From positions 2,170,001 through 2,234,000 of the forward strand of contig KB899087.1 of NCBI GenBank assembly GCA_000378025.1: 64,000 nucleotides of DNA. Direction: 5' to 3'. Each line of letters opens with the position of its first letter. Position 1 is the first letter of the stretch. This DNA is from Xanthobacteraceae bacterium 501b (lineage in GTDB: Bacteria > Pseudomonadota > Alphaproteobacteria > Rhizobiales > Xanthobacteraceae). The notes below the pieces were generated by a model. That model saw only the letters and a list, made by a program, of their open reading frames with translations, was not told the origin of the DNA and ran no database searches. A program made the translations under genes and the position numbers. Below, in pieces: positions 33,483 through 43,314 of this stretch.

Positions 33483-35921
33483 ATGATGAATTTGGCCGAA
33501 TATCGTCGCACCGCCACCCGTCTCGCCGACTTCCTGCCCTGGGTGGCGCTGGTCGGTTCCGGCGTCGTCCTCAACAAGGACGGCAGCTTCCAGCGCACCG
33601 CGCGGTTTCGCGGTCCCGACCTCGATAGCGCCGTCCCGGTCGAACTTGTCGCCGTCGCAGGCCGATTGAACAACGCCTTCCGTCGCCTCGGATCGGGATG
33701 GGCGATCTTCGTCGAAGCACAGCGCCATGAGGCCGCGTCCTATCCAGCGAGCATGTTTCCCGATGCCGCCTCGGCGCTGGTTGATGCCGAGCGCAGAGCG
33801 GATTTCGAGGAAACCGCCTCGCACTACGAGTCCAGCTACTTCCTGACTTTCACCTATCTGCCCCCAGCAGAGGACGCCGCACGGGCCGAGAGCTGGCTGT
33901 ACGAGGGTCGCGAGCGGTCTGGCGTCGATGGACGCGAGATGATCACGGGCTTTGTCGATCGCACCGACCGCGTGCTTCAACTGGTGGACGGCTTCATGCC
34001 GGAATGCGTCTGGCTCGATGACGCCGAGACGCTGACCTACCTGCATTCGTGCGTCTCGACCCAGCGCCATCGCGTCCGTGTGCCGGAGACGCCGATGTAT
34101 CTCGACGCGCTCGTCGCCGACCAGCCGCTCACCGGCGGGCTGGAGCCGCGATTGGGTTCGACGCACCTGCGCGTCCTGACCATCGTCGGCTTCCCGACCG
34201 CGACCACGCCCGGCCTGCTCGACGAGCTGAACCGGCTGGCCTTTCCCTATCGCTGGTCCACCCGCGCCATCCTGCTCGACAAGACCGACGCCACCAAGCT
34301 GCTGACCAGGATCCGGCGGCAGTGGTTCGCCAAGCGCAAGTCGATCGCCGCGATCCTCAAGGAGGTGATGACCAACGAAGCCTCGGCGCTGGTCGATACC
34401 GATGCCGCCAACAAAGCGGCCGATGCTGATATAGCCCTGCAGGAACTCGGCGCGGACTATGCCGGAGTCGCCTATGTAACCGCGACGATCACGGTCTGGG
34501 ACGACGATCCGCGTATCGCCGACGAGAAGCTGCGGCTGACGGAAAAAATAGTCCAAGGCCGCGATTTCACGGCGATGGCGGAAACCATCAACGCGGCGGA
34601 CGCCTGGCTCGGCAGCTTGCCCGGCCATGTCTACGCCAATGTCCGGCAACCGCCGATTTCGACTTTGAACCTTGCCCACATGATCCCGCTTTCGGCGGTA
34701 TGGGCGGGTCCGGAACGGGACGAGCATTTTGCAGCGCCCCCACTGCTCTTCGGCAAGACCGAAGGCTCGACCCCGTTCCGGTTATCCCTTCACGTCGGCG
34801 ATGTCGGCCACACGCTGGTCGTCGGCCCGACCGGCGCCGGCAAGTCCGTGTTGCTGGCACTGATGGCCGTGCAGTTCCGGCGTTACCCGCAAGCGCAGGT
34901 GTTCGCCTTCGATTTCGGCGGCAGTATTCGTGCCGCCGCGCTGGCGATGGGTGGGGACTGGCATGATCTCGGCGGCGGATTGTCGGATGGGGCGGAGGAG
35001 AGCGTGTCGCTCCAGCCGCTCGCCCGTATCCATGACGTGCCCGAGCGCGCCTGGGCCGCCGATTGGATCGTGGCGATCCTCACCTGCGAAGGCGTCTCCA
35101 TCACGCCCGAGGTCAAGGAATACATCTGGACCGCGTTGACTTCGTTGGCGTCCGCGCCGGTCGGCGAAAGGACGATCACGGGCCTGTCCGTGCTCCTCCA
35201 GTCCAACGACCTGAAGCAGGCGCTCCGGCCTTATTGCGTCGGCGGCGCCCATGGCCGCTTGCTCGATGCCGAGGCCGAATATCTCGGCTCCGCTACGGTT
35301 CAGGCCTTCGAGACCGAGGGGTTGATCGGCACCGACGCCGCGCCTGCCGTGCTGGCCTACCTGTTCCACCGCATCGGCGACCGGCTCGACGGCTCACCGA
35401 CGCTCATCATCATCGACGAAGGCTGGCTGGCGCTGGACGACGAAGGGTTCGCCGGCCAGCTCCGCGAATGGCTGAAGACGCTGCGCAAGAAGAACGCCAG
35501 CGTGATCTTCGCCACCCAGTCGCTGTCCGACATCGACGGTTCGGCCATCGCGCCCGCCATCATCGAAAGCTGCCAGACCCGGCTTCTACTCCCGAACGAA
35601 CGGGCGATCGAACCGCAGATCACGGCCATCTATCGTCGCTTCGGCCTCAACGACCGCCAGATCGAGATCCTCGCGCGGGCAGTTCCGAAGCGGGACTATT
35701 ACTGCCAGTCCCGGCGCGGCAACCGGCTGTTCGAGCTGGGTCTGTCCGACGTGGCGTTGGCGCTCTGCGCCGTCTCGTCGAAGACCGATCAGATCGAGAT
35801 CGCCCGCATCGTCGCCGAGCACGGCCGCGCCGGCTTCCTTGCCGCCTGGCTGCGCCATCGCGGCCTGACCTGGGCGGCAGACCTCATCCCCAACCTCACC
35901 AACATGGAGATTCCGTTATGA
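33483..35921 (+). CDS. trbE: TrbE, transfer ATPase (VirB4 family)
   Basis: An 812-residue VirB4-type ATPase. The N-terminal CagE/VirB4 domain is followed by the P-loop VVGPTGAGKSVLLALM (about residues 448-463), Walker B TLIIIDEGWLALDDE and the ATQSL motif. Length and motif spacing are normal. The longer frame opening at 33423 belongs to the end of trbD. The 4-base overlap with trbJ implies coupling. Confidence 0.95.
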   Translation: MMNLAEYRRTATRLADFLPWVALVGSGVVLNKDGSFQRTARFRGPDLDSAVPVELVAVAGRLNNAFRRLGSGWAIFVEAQRHEAASYPASMFPDAASALVDAERRADFEETASHYESSYFLTFTYLPPAEDAARAESWLYEGRERSGVDGREMITGFVDRTDRVLQLVDGFMPECVWLDDAETLTYLHSCVSTQRHRVRVPETPMYLDALVADQPLTGGLEPRLGSTHLRVLTIVGFPTATTPGLLDELNRLAFPYRWSTRAILLDKTDATKLLTRIRRQWFAKRKSIAAILKEVMTNEASALVDTDAANKAADADIALQELGADYAGVAYVTATITVWDDDPRIADEKLRLTEKIVQGRDFTAMAETINAADAWLGSLPGHVYANVRQPPISTLNLAHMIPLSAVWAGPERDEHFAAPPLLFGKTEGSTPFRLSLHVGDVGHTLVVGPTGAGKSVLLALMAVQFRRYPQAQVFAFDFGGSIRAAALAMGGDWHDLGGGLSDGAEESVSLQPLARIHDVPERAWAADWIVAILTCEGVSITPEVKEYIWTALTSLASAPVGERTITGLSVLLQSNDLKQALRPYCVGGAHGRLLDAEAEYLGSATVQAFETEGLIGTDAAPAVLAYLFHRIGDRLDGSPTLIIIDEGWLALDDEGFAGQLREWLKTLRKKNASVIFATQSLSDIDGSAIAPAIIESCQTRLLLPNERAIEPQITAIYRRFGLNDRQIEILARAVPKRDYYCQSRRGNRLFELGLSDVALALCAVSSKTDQIEIARIVAEHGRAGFLAAWLRHRGLTWAADLIPNLTNMEIPL

Positions 35922-36691
35922 CCTCTCGCCGTTCCCTTCACGTCCGCTTCGCCGCTGTCTTGCTGGCCGCCCCGATCGCTCTTTCGCCGATCTTCGTGAC
36001 GACGCCTGCGCACGCGCAGTTCGGCCGCATCGTGTTCGATCCGTCGAACTATGCGCAGAACATCCTGACGGCGGCGCGCACGCTCCAGTCGGTCAATCAG
36101 CAGATCACCCAGCTTCAGAACGAAGCGACGATGCTGATCAATCAGGCGCGCAATCTGGCCAGCCTGCCATATTCGTCGCTCCAGCAATTGCAGCAGTCGG
36201 TCCAGCGCACCCAGCAGCTTCTCAGCCAGGCGCAGAACATCGCTTTCGATGTCCAGCAGATCGACCGCGCCTTCCAGCAGCAATATGGCAACATCTCGAT
36301 GTCGGCCTCCGACAGCCAGCTTGTCTCCGACGCCCGCTCGCGCTGGCAGAACACCGTCGGCGGCTTGCAGGACGCCATGAAGGTGCAGGCCGGTGTAGTC
36401 GGCAATATCGACACCAACCGCGCTCAGATGTCGGCCCTGGTCGGATCGAGCCAATCCGCCACCGGAGCGCTTCAGGCGACGCAGGCCGGCAACCAGCTTC
36501 TCGCGCTCCAGGCCCAGCAGCTCGCCGATCTCACCGCCGTCGTTGCCGCCAACGGCCGGGCGCAGGCGCTGACCGAGGCCGAGCGGGCCGCCGCAGCCGA
36601 ACAGGGCCGCGAGCAACGCCGCCGCTTTCTGACGCCGGGCACGGGCTACCAGCCCGGCAATGCGCAGATGTTCAACAACGGCAACAACTGA
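35918..36691 (+). CDS. trbJ: TrbJ, periplasmic transfer protein (VirB5-like)
   Basis: A 257-residue secreted protein with a signal peptide (FAAVLLAAPIALSPIFVTTPAHA) and a long glutamine-rich coiled coil (LQSVNQQITQLQNEATMLINQARNL...LQQLQQSVQRTQQLLSQAQ). TrbJ is the minor-pilin/VirB5 equivalent and, in RP4, contributes with TrbK to entry exclusion. Confidence 0.92.
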   Translation: MTSRRSLHVRFAAVLLAAPIALSPIFVTTPAHAQFGRIVFDPSNYAQNILTAARTLQSVNQQITQLQNEATMLINQARNLASLPYSSLQQLQQSVQRTQQLLSQAQNIAFDVQQIDRAFQQQYGNISMSASDSQLVSDARSRWQNTVGGLQDAMKVQAGVVGNIDTNRAQMSALVGSSQSATGALQATQAGNQLLALQAQQLADLTAVVAANGRAQALTEAERAAAAEQGREQRRRFLTPGTGYQPGNAQMFNNGNN

Positions 36692-36706
36692 CCGGGGAGA
36701 CGCGCC

Positions 36707-37069
36707 ATGGAAGGCAAAACGCTCGCCCGTATCGCCGCCGCCGTGTTCGCGGGCGTTGCGATCACCGCCACCGCGATCGAAATGACCCGCAAGGACGACA
36801 CGCCGGCCGATCCGGCTCCGGCCGTAGTTGCGCCGGCCGCGTCCGATCCGCTGCGTGTGGGGCAGCGCCGGTGCCAGCGTCTCGGCGAGGATGGCGCGCG
36901 TGATGCCGAATGTTTGCGCGTCTGGGCCGAGAGCCGCGATCGCTTCCTTGGTCTCGACAGGTCGCCGCGACCCATGGCCCCGCAATCCGCGCCTTCCATC
37001 TCTGCGAACGACGATCCCGTCACCAAGCAGACCGCGCCGGCCGAGCCGAGCATGGCCGGGGAGCGCTGA
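36707..37069 (+). CDS. trbK: TrbK-alt, putative entry-exclusion protein
   Basis: A 120-residue protein with an N-terminal hydrophobic segment (LARIAAAVFAGVAITATAIEM) and a cysteine-containing RRCQRLGEDGARDAECLRVWAESRDRFL core, the pattern of the TrbK-alt family in alphaproteobacterial ICEs. It has no lipobox, unlike RP4 TrbK. An exclusion role is from family knowledge. Confidence 0.82.
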   Translation: MEGKTLARIAAAVFAGVAITATAIEMTRKDDTPADPAPAVVAPAASDPLRVGQRRCQRLGEDGARDAECLRVWAESRDRFLGLDRSPRPMAPQSAPSISANDDPVTKQTAPAEPSMAGER

Positions 37070-37071
37070 CC

Positions 37072-38379
37072 ATGGGCGGCACCGGCGTCATCGACCAGTT
37101 CCTGGCCGTCTTCACCCGCTACATCGACAGTGGTTTCGGCCTGCTGTCGGGCGAGGTCGCCTTCATCGCCACGACGCTGATCGTCATCGACGTGACGCTG
37201 GCAGCGCTGTTCTGGTCGATGGGCGGCGATGACGACATCATCGGCCGGCTCATAAAGAAGACCCTGTTCGTCGGTGTCTTCGCCTACATCATCGGCAACT
37301 GGAACAGCCTTGCCCGCATCGTCTTCGAGAGTTTTGCCGGCCTTGGCCTGAAGGCGTCCGGCACGGGCTTCACGACCGCCGATCTCCTTCGCCCCGGCAA
37401 GGTGGCGCAGGTCGGTCTCGACGCCGGACGGCCGCTGCTCGAATCGATCTCCGGCCTGATGGGCTGGATCTCCTTCTTCGAGAACTTCATCCAGATCGCC
37501 TGCCTGCTCTTCGCCTGGGCGCTGGTGCTGCTCGCCTTCTTCATCCTCGCCATCCAGCTCTTTGTCACCCTGATCGAGTTCAAGCTGACGACGCTGGCAG
37601 GCTTCGTGCTGATCCCGTTCGGGCTGTTCGGCAAATCCGCCTTCATGGCCGAACGGGTGCTGGGCAACGTCATCTCGTCGGGCATCAAGGTGCTGGTGCT
37701 GGCCGTCATCATTGGCATCGGCTCGACGCTGTTCAGCCAGTTCACCGCGGGCTTCGGCGGCACGGCGCCGACGATCGACGACGCCATGGCGATCGTGCTG
37801 GCGGCGCTGTCGCTGCTGGGCTTGGGAATCTTCGGTCCCGGCATCGCCAACGGTCTCGTCTCCGGCGGCCCGCAGCTCGGTGCGGGTTCGGCCATTGGAA
37901 CGGGTCTCGCCGCAGGCGGTATGGTCGCCGCCGGAGGTGCTGCGATCGGCGCCGTCGCGTCCGGCGGGGCCGCTCTCGCCGGAGGAGCCGCCGCTGCCGC
38001 CCGAGGCGGCGCGAGCCTCGCCGGTGGAGCCACGGCCGCCTATCGCGCCGGTGGCGCATCGGGTGTCGCCAGCACCGGCGCATCCAAGACCGGGTCCGCT
38101 ATCGCCAGTCCGTTCAAGCGGGCCGCATCTTCCATGAAAGACAGTTTTCAAGCCGGCGAACGCTCCGTCAGCGGCGAGGCTGCGCCGGATGACGCCACCG
38201 GATCACCGTCCGCATTATCCTCATCTCACGCCAGCGCCGGCGGACCGCCCGCATGGGCCAAGCGCATGAAGCGCGGCCAGCAGGCCTCGCACGGCATTCA
38301 GGCCGCCGCCCATGCCGTCAAATCCGGTGACAGCCACGGCGGCGGCTCTTCCGTCAACCTCTCCGAAAGCGACCGCTGA
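37072..38379 (+). CDS. trbL: TrbL, channel membrane protein (VirB6 family)
   Basis: A 435-residue polytopic inner-membrane protein with at least five hydrophobic segments in the first 260 residues (for example FIQIACLLFAWALVLLAFFILAIQLFVTLI). An unusually glycine/alanine-rich tail (GGAAIGAVASGGAALAGGAA...) and a disordered C-terminus follow. The start is 2 bases after the trbK stop. Confidence 0.93.
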   Translation: MGGTGVIDQFLAVFTRYIDSGFGLLSGEVAFIATTLIVIDVTLAALFWSMGGDDDIIGRLIKKTLFVGVFAYIIGNWNSLARIVFESFAGLGLKASGTGFTTADLLRPGKVAQVGLDAGRPLLESISGLMGWISFFENFIQIACLLFAWALVLLAFFILAIQLFVTLIEFKLTTLAGFVLIPFGLFGKSAFMAERVLGNVISSGIKVLVLAVIIGIGSTLFSQFTAGFGGTAPTIDDAMAIVLAALSLLGLGIFGPGIANGLVSGGPQLGAGSAIGTGLAAGGMVAAGGAAIGAVASGGAALAGGAAAAARGGASLAGGATAAYRAGGASGVASTGASKTGSAIASPFKRAASSMKDSFQAGERSVSGEAAPDDATGSPSALSSSHASAGGPPAWAKRMKRGQQASHGIQAAAHAVKSGDSHGGGSSVNLSESDR

Positions 38380-39062
38380 TGTTCAAACGACCTTCCACCC
38401 ATTATGGCAAGACGCCCCAGCCCGAGACCCCATACCAACGCGCTGCCCAGGTCTGGGACGACCGCATCGGCTCCGCCCGAGTGCAGGCGAAGAACTGGCG
38501 GCTGATGGCCTTCGGCTCGCTGATCCTGTCGGCCGGGCTATCCGGCGCGCTGGTCTGGCAATCCGCCAACGGCTCGATCGTGCCGTGGGTGGTGCAAGTC
38601 GATAAGCTTGGGGCAGCACAGGCCATCGCGCCCGCCGTCGCCGATTATCGCCCGACCGATCCGCAGATCGCCTGGCATCTGGCGCGCTTCATCGAACAGG
38701 TCCGCTCGATCCCGGCCGACGCCATCATCGTCCGGCAGAACTGGCTGCGCGCCTATGAGTTCACGACGGATCGCGGGGCGATGGCGCTCAACGACTATGC
38801 CCGCGTCAACGACCCCTTCACCAAGGTCGGCAAGCAACAGATCGCCGTCGATGTCTCGTCCGTCATCCGGGCGTCCCCCGATAGCTTCCGCGTCGCCTGG
38901 GTCGAGCGCCGCTATCAGGATGGCAGCCTCGCAGAGACCTCGCGCTGGACCGCCATCCTCACCATCGCCGTCGCGCCACCTCGCGACGCCGAAAAGCTCC
39001 GGGCCAACCCGCTCGGAATCTACGTCAACGCCATCAACTGGTCGAAGGAGCTTGGACAATGA
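38379..39062 (+). CDS. trbF: TrbF, transfer protein (VirB8 family)
   Basis: A 227-residue bitopic protein: one N-terminal transmembrane helix (LMAFGSLILSAGLSGALVW) and a periplasmic VirB8 NTF2-like domain (VVQVDKLGAAQAI...WLRAYEFTTDRGAMALNDYAR...NPLGIYVNAINWSKEL). It overlaps trbL by one base and trbG by four. Confidence 0.94.
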   Translation: MFKRPSTHYGKTPQPETPYQRAAQVWDDRIGSARVQAKNWRLMAFGSLILSAGLSGALVWQSANGSIVPWVVQVDKLGAAQAIAPAVADYRPTDPQIAWHLARFIEQVRSIPADAIIVRQNWLRAYEFTTDRGAMALNDYARVNDPFTKVGKQQIAVDVSSVIRASPDSFRVAWVERRYQDGSLAETSRWTAILTIAVAPPRDAEKLRANPLGIYVNAINWSKELGQ

Positions 39063-40135
39063 TCCGGCCGTCTCATCTGACCGCCGGACATCCGGCGAAC
39101 CGTATTTCCATGAAGCCGCCGATACGCGGAGCCGGAAAGCCTGTTTTCCGTAAAGCTGCGTTTGCGTTTCTACTGCTCTCCGCAACGACGCTCGCCGGAT
39201 GCGCCACGACGCAAAAACCGCCCGAGATCGCCTATGACGATGCCGCGCCTGCCGTGCAGACCGTCGATCCGCCATCGCCCGTCACCGTCGTCGAGCTGCC
39301 GCGTCCACTGCCGTTGCCCGGCCAGATGAAGCCGGTGGAGGCGTCCCGCCGTGCGCCGGAGCCGACCGATCCCGCCGCCCGCGTCAACCAGGCCAACGCC
39401 GCCGCGCGCATCCAGCCGGTGCGGGACGGCTTCATTAACGCCATGCAGGTCTATCCCTACACGGGCGGCGCGCTCTATCAGGTCTACACCGCCGTCGGCC
39501 AGATCACCGACATCGCGCTCCAGCCGGGCGAGACGCTGGTCGGCTCCGGCCCGGTCGCTGCCGGCGACACGGTGCGCTGGATCATCGGCGACACGCTCAG
39601 CGGCTCCGGTGCGACCCAACAGGTGCATATACTGGTCAAGCCGACGCGGCCCGAGCTGATGACCAATCTCGTCATCAACACCAATCTGCGCACATATCAC
39701 ATGGAGCTGCGCTCGACCGAGCGGACCTATATGGCCTCGGTGTCCTGGCAATATCCGCAGGATCAGCTCATCGCGCTGCGCCGTCAGAACGTGGCTGCCG
39801 AGGCCGCGCAGCCGGTCGCATCCGGTGTCGATCTCGCCAACGTCAATTTCCGCTATGCGATCGAGGGCGACCGCACGCCGTGGCGGCCGCTGCGCGCCTT
39901 CGACGACGGCCGGCAGGTGTTCATCGAGTTCCCGCGCGGCATTGCCCAGGGCGAGATGCCGCCGCTCTTCGTGGTCGGTCCCGAGGGCGACACCTCCGAG
40001 CTGGTGAACTACCGGGTTCGCGGCCGTCACATGATCGTCGACCGGCTGGTCGCCGCCGCCGAATTGCGCTTCGGCACGGGCGACAATCAGAAGCGCGTCC
40101 GCATCACCCGTACTGACGGGAGGCCGGCATCGTGA
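39059..40135 (+). CDS. trbG: TrbG, outer-membrane channel protein (VirB9 family)
   Basis: A 358-residue protein with a lipobox (LLLSATTLAGC) after a basic N-terminus, then the VirB9/CagX domain (VYPYTGGALYQVYTAVGQITDIALQPGETL and VDLANVNFRYAIEGDRTPWRPLRAFDDGRQVFIEF). The initiator at 39059 overlaps trbF; an internal ATG at 39110 would also leave a complete lipoprotein signal. It forms the outer-membrane core with TrbI. Confidence 0.93.
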   Translation: MIRPSHLTAGHPANRISMKPPIRGAGKPVFRKAAFAFLLLSATTLAGCATTQKPPEIAYDDAAPAVQTVDPPSPVTVVELPRPLPLPGQMKPVEASRRAPEPTDPAARVNQANAAARIQPVRDGFINAMQVYPYTGGALYQVYTAVGQITDIALQPGETLVGSGPVAAGDTVRWIIGDTLSGSGATQQVHILVKPTRPELMTNLVINTNLRTYHMELRSTERTYMASVSWQYPQDQLIALRRQNVAAEAAQPVASGVDLANVNFRYAIEGDRTPWRPLRAFDDGRQVFIEFPRGIAQGEMPPLFVVGPEGDTSELVNYRVRGRHMIVDRLVAAAELRFGTGDNQKRVRITRTDGRPAS

Positions 40136-41367
40136 GCGACATCGGTCCCGACAAGAAGCCGACGCCCGAGCTGGATGACGACGAGGCCAAGCCGCTGACC
40201 GGCGAGCCGGTGGCGCCCATGCGCCTTCGTGCCGAGCCGCCACGCGTCACCCGGCTGTCGCGCAAGGTTCTCGCCGGCCTCGGCCTGGTGGCCAGCGTCG
40301 GAATTGGCGGCGCGCTGATCTATGCGCTCCAGACCCGCGATGGCGGCGGGGGAAACAGCGAACTCTATTCGACCGAGAACCGCTCGACCGCCGATGGCCT
40401 TGCCGGTCTGCCGCGCGACTATACCGGCCCGATCCTCGGACCCGCTTTGCCGGGCGATCTCGGCCGCCCGATCCTCGACGCCCAGAACCGCGGCCGGCCC
40501 GTGCCCGCGCCGGGCATAGGCACACCCGCCGCGACACCGCCGGGTCTCAGCGCCGAAGAGCAGCGTCGGCTTCAGGAAATCGAAGCCGCGCGGACTGGCC
40601 GGCTATTTGCTTCGACCGAGACGCGGACTACCGCACCGTCTGCCATCGCGACCACTACGCCGCCAATGCCGGACCTGACCAGCCTCGGCCTCGCGCCGCA
40701 GCCGGCGACACCGACCGCGCAGGACCGCCAACTCGCCTTCCTCAATCAGGCGGCCGACCGGCGCACCGTCGCGCCCGATCGCGTCGCCGCACCGGCATCG
40801 CCGAACGTGCTTCAGGCGGGTGCCGTGATCCCGGCGGCGCTCATCACCGGCATCCGCTCCGATCTGCCCGGCCAGATCACCGCCCAAGTCACGGAAAATG
40901 TCTATGACAGCCCGACCGGCCGCATCCTGCTCGTGCCGCAGGGCACGCGGCTTATCGGCCAGTACGACAACGGCGTCGGCTTCGGGCAGCGCCGTGTCCT
41001 GCTGGTCTGGAACCGGCTCATCCTGCCCAACGGCCGCTCGATCGTGCTGGAGCGCCAGCCGGGCACGGACGCCGAAGGCTATGCGGGGCTGGAGGATGGC
41101 GTCGATTATCATTGGGGAGAACTGTTCAAGGCGGCAGCCCTTTCGACGCTGCTCAGCATCGGCGCCAACGCCGGATCGTCCAGCAACGAGAGCGACTTGC
41201 TCAGCGCCATTCGCGACGGCGCTTCCGACAGCATCGGCCAGACCGGCCGGCAGATCGTCCAGCGCCAGCTCAACATCGCCCCGACGCTGACCATCCGGCC
41301 GGGATTCCCCGTCCGCGTCATCGTCACCCGCGATCTCGTGCTCGAACCCTATGGAGCCACGCCATGA
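40132..41367 (+). CDS. trbI: TrbI, core-complex protein (VirB10 family)
   Basis: A 411-residue VirB10 homologue. GTG start, cytosolic N-terminus, transmembrane segment (VLAGLGLVASVGIGGALIYAL), proline-rich periplasmic linker and C-terminal beta-barrel domain (VIPAALITGIRSDLPGQITAQVTENVYDSPTGRILLVPQGTRLIG...VLLVWNRLILPNGRSIVL). It spans the envelope and links energy to channel opening. Confidence 0.94.
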   Translation: MSDIGPDKKPTPELDDDEAKPLTGEPVAPMRLRAEPPRVTRLSRKVLAGLGLVASVGIGGALIYALQTRDGGGGNSELYSTENRSTADGLAGLPRDYTGPILGPALPGDLGRPILDAQNRGRPVPAPGIGTPAATPPGLSAEEQRRLQEIEAARTGRLFASTETRTTAPSAIATTTPPMPDLTSLGLAPQPATPTAQDRQLAFLNQAADRRTVAPDRVAAPASPNVLQAGAVIPAALITGIRSDLPGQITAQVTENVYDSPTGRILLVPQGTRLIGQYDNGVGFGQRRVLLVWNRLILPNGRSIVLERQPGTDAEGYAGLEDGVDYHWGELFKAAALSTLLSIGANAGSSSNESDLLSAIRDGASDSIGQTGRQIVQRQLNIAPTLTIRPGFPVRVIVTRDLVLEPYGATP

Positions 41368-41591
41368 CCAAGCTCAAGCTCGGCCCGATCGCCGACGACA
41401 AGCCGGTGAAGGTCACACTGGAATTGCCCGCCGTCCTTCACCGCGATCTTGCTGCCTATGCCGACGTGCTCGGCCGCGAGAACGGCCATCCGCCAACCGA
41501 TCCCGTCCGCCTGATCGTGCCGATGCTCGAACGGTTCATCGCGACCGATCGGGCCTTCGCGAAGGCGAGACGTAACGCTGAAAGTACCTGA
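41364..41591 (+). CDS. DUF2274 protein
   Basis: A 75-residue small protein (MTKLKLGPIADDKPVKVTLELPAVLHRDLAAYADVL...RLIVPMLERFIATDRAFAKAR) of the DUF2274 family, which closes trb operons in many Proteobacteria. Function unknown; the fold looks ribbon-helix-helix-like, so operon autoregulation is possible. Its ATG overlaps the trbI stop. The following 204 bp to 41795 hold no gene I can support. Confidence 0.88.
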   Translation: MTKLKLGPIADDKPVKVTLELPAVLHRDLAAYADVLGRENGHPPTDPVRLIVPMLERFIATDRAFAKARRNAEST

Positions 41592-41795
41592 TCGCGTGCG
41601 GGTGCGGCCAAAGCAGGTATGACCTTACATTGAGCATTGCCATCGCGACTACGGAAGGCCTGCCAATGGCATTGCGCAAACCATCCGTTTCCTACGCCAA
41701 CACCGCCGTTTCTACGCTGGCATTCGGCCCGATATTCCCAACCCTAACGTCTATCGGCTTCTATCGTCCTCAGATTTTAGAACCGAGGAGTCACC

Positions 41796-42068
41796 ATGAA
41801 TCATCCGCAATCAACCTTGAGCAAACGAACTATTCGCCGAAGCCAACTCCGCGAGATCGTGCCACTTGCCGACACCACAATCTACGACATGGAGCAGCGG
41901 GGAGAATTTCCGCAGAGGTTCTATCTGACGTCCCGCTGCGTCGTATGGGATCTGGCGGAAGTCGAAGCCTGGCTAGCGATGCGCCGTCAGGCTTCAAATA
42001 CGAAGGCAGTCAAACGCGCACCGTCTCCAGACGTACATCTGAGGAAGACCCGGCCGGTCACACGGTAG
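41796..42068 (+). CDS. rdfS: AlpA-family excisionase, RdfS-like
   Basis: A 90-residue AlpA/Phage_AlpA winged HTH protein (IRRSQLREIVPLADTTIYDMEQRGEFPQRFYLTSRCVVWDLAEVEAWLAMRRQ). GAGGAG lies 5 bases before the ATG. It converges with the integrase, the two coding regions overlapping by 11 bases. Size and site match recombination directionality factors such as RdfS, which turn the integrase toward excision and are activated by FseA in Mesorhizobium. The role is inferred from family and position. Confidence 0.78.
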   Translation: MNHPQSTLSKRTIRRSQLREIVPLADTTIYDMEQRGEFPQRFYLTSRCVVWDLAEVEAWLAMRRQASNTKAVKRAPSPDVHLRKTRPVTR

Positions 42069-43314
42069 GTTCCGGCACCAGCAGGTCCATCGACGGCGGA
42101 TATAGTGTCGGGGTGTGTTTCTGTCCGGCGACCCAGGCGTCCACGAGGTTCGCCCATTCCTGCATCATGTGACGGCGCTGATGCTCATACTCGGCTTTGT
42201 TATAGATACCGCGCGACGAACGACCGTCCTCATGGGCGAGGCACTTCTCGATCCAGTCGCTGTTGAAGCCCAGCTCATTGAGAAGCGTCGAGCCGGTTCG
42301 CCGAAGATCGTGGACCGTGAACGGCTCCAGCGGCAATCCCTCCTTTTTCGCGCGAACCACCACAGCGGTCGTGATCCGATTGAACGTGGCACGCGACATC
42401 GGCGCGTTGGCTTCATAGCGCGATGGCAGCAGGTACTTCGAGTTACCCGCGCATGTCTTCAGCGCGATGAGTATGTCGATCGCCTGCTGGGCAAGATAGA
42501 CGTTGTGCGCCTTGGAGCGCTTCATTCGCTCCTTGGGAATCGACCAAACGGCGTTTTCGAAATCCACCTCGTCCCACGTCGCATCCTGTAGTTCGCTCTT
42601 GCGGACCATCGTGAGCAGGATCAGGCGCAGACCGAGCCGTATCGTCGGCAGCGTCGGCACATGGTCGAGCTGCCCGAGCATGACCCGGATCTCCGAGGGC
42701 GAGAGCGAGCGATCCTTCGGCACGAAGGTTGCGATCGAGGACGGTCCAACCTCGTCAGCCGGATTGGCTACCTTCTCGCCGTGCAGGATCGCGAAGGAAT
42801 AGATTAGCTTCACGATGTCACGGACATGAACCGCCGTGGCCGGCGCGCCGCGCTCTTTGACCTTCGCGCACATCGCCCGCAGATCGTTCGGCGCGATCTC
42901 CGTCAGCAGTCGATTTCGAAATGTCGGTCGGATGTCGCGCTCGAAGATTGCGCGCCGCATGGCCCTAGTGCTGTCGGCCATCTTCGCCTCTTGCATCCAA
43001 CGCTCGCCGAACTCGCCGAAGCTCTTGGCTTCCTTGAGGCGACGCTTCTCGCGCTGCTTCTCATGGGCCGGCGAGCGACCCTCGCCGATCGCTCGCTTAG
43101 CATCGATCAACTTCTCACGCGCCCGCCCCAAGGACAGGTCGGTTGGGGCGTACCGTCCGAGCGTCACCGTCTCGCGCCGGCCATTCAAACGGTAGTCGTA
43201 GCGGAATACGATTTTGCCTGATGGCTGCACCAGAGCATACATACCGTCACGGTCAGCAATTTTATATAATTTGTCTTTTGGTTTCAGGCTCTTAAGAGCT
43301 GCATCAGTCAGCAT
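42058..43314 (-). CDS. int: Site-specific tyrosine integrase of the ICE
   Basis: A 418-residue P4-type tyrosine recombinase. N-terminal DUF4102 arm-binding domain (MLTDAALKSLKPKDKLYKIADRDGMYALVQPSGKIVFRYDYRLNG), central SAM-like domain, and catalytic domain with Arg in LILLTMVRKSEL, HDLRRTG, the LAHED block and the nucleophile Tyr in RGIYNKAEY. The ATG at 43314 is preceded by GGAGGG at 5 bases. It is the last ICE gene before guaA and would integrate the ICE at the guaA 3' end. Confidence 0.93.
   Translation of the reverse strand: MLTDAALKSLKPKDKLYKIADRDGMYALVQPSGKIVFRYDYRLNGRRETVTLGRYAPTDLSLGRAREKLIDAKRAIGEGRSPAHEKQREKRRLKEAKSFGEFGERWMQEAKMADSTRAMRRAIFERDIRPTFRNRLLTEIAPNDLRAMCAKVKERGAPATAVHVRDIVKLIYSFAILHGEKVANPADEVGPSSIATFVPKDRSLSPSEIRVMLGQLDHVPTLPTIRLGLRLILLTMVRKSELQDATWDEVDFENAVWSIPKERMKRSKAHNVYLAQQAIDILIALKTCAGNSKYLLPSRYEANAPMSRATFNRITTAVVVRAKKEGLPLEPFTVHDLRRTGSTLLNELGFNSDWIEKCLAHEDGRSSRGIYNKAEYEHQRRHMMQEWANLVDAWVAGQKHTPTLYPPSMDLLVPEPTV

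Noticed and set aside
36646..38151. 501-codon frame antisense to trbK-trbL
   Set aside because: Gln/Asp/Arg-rich shadow of the membrane-protein gene in a packed operon.
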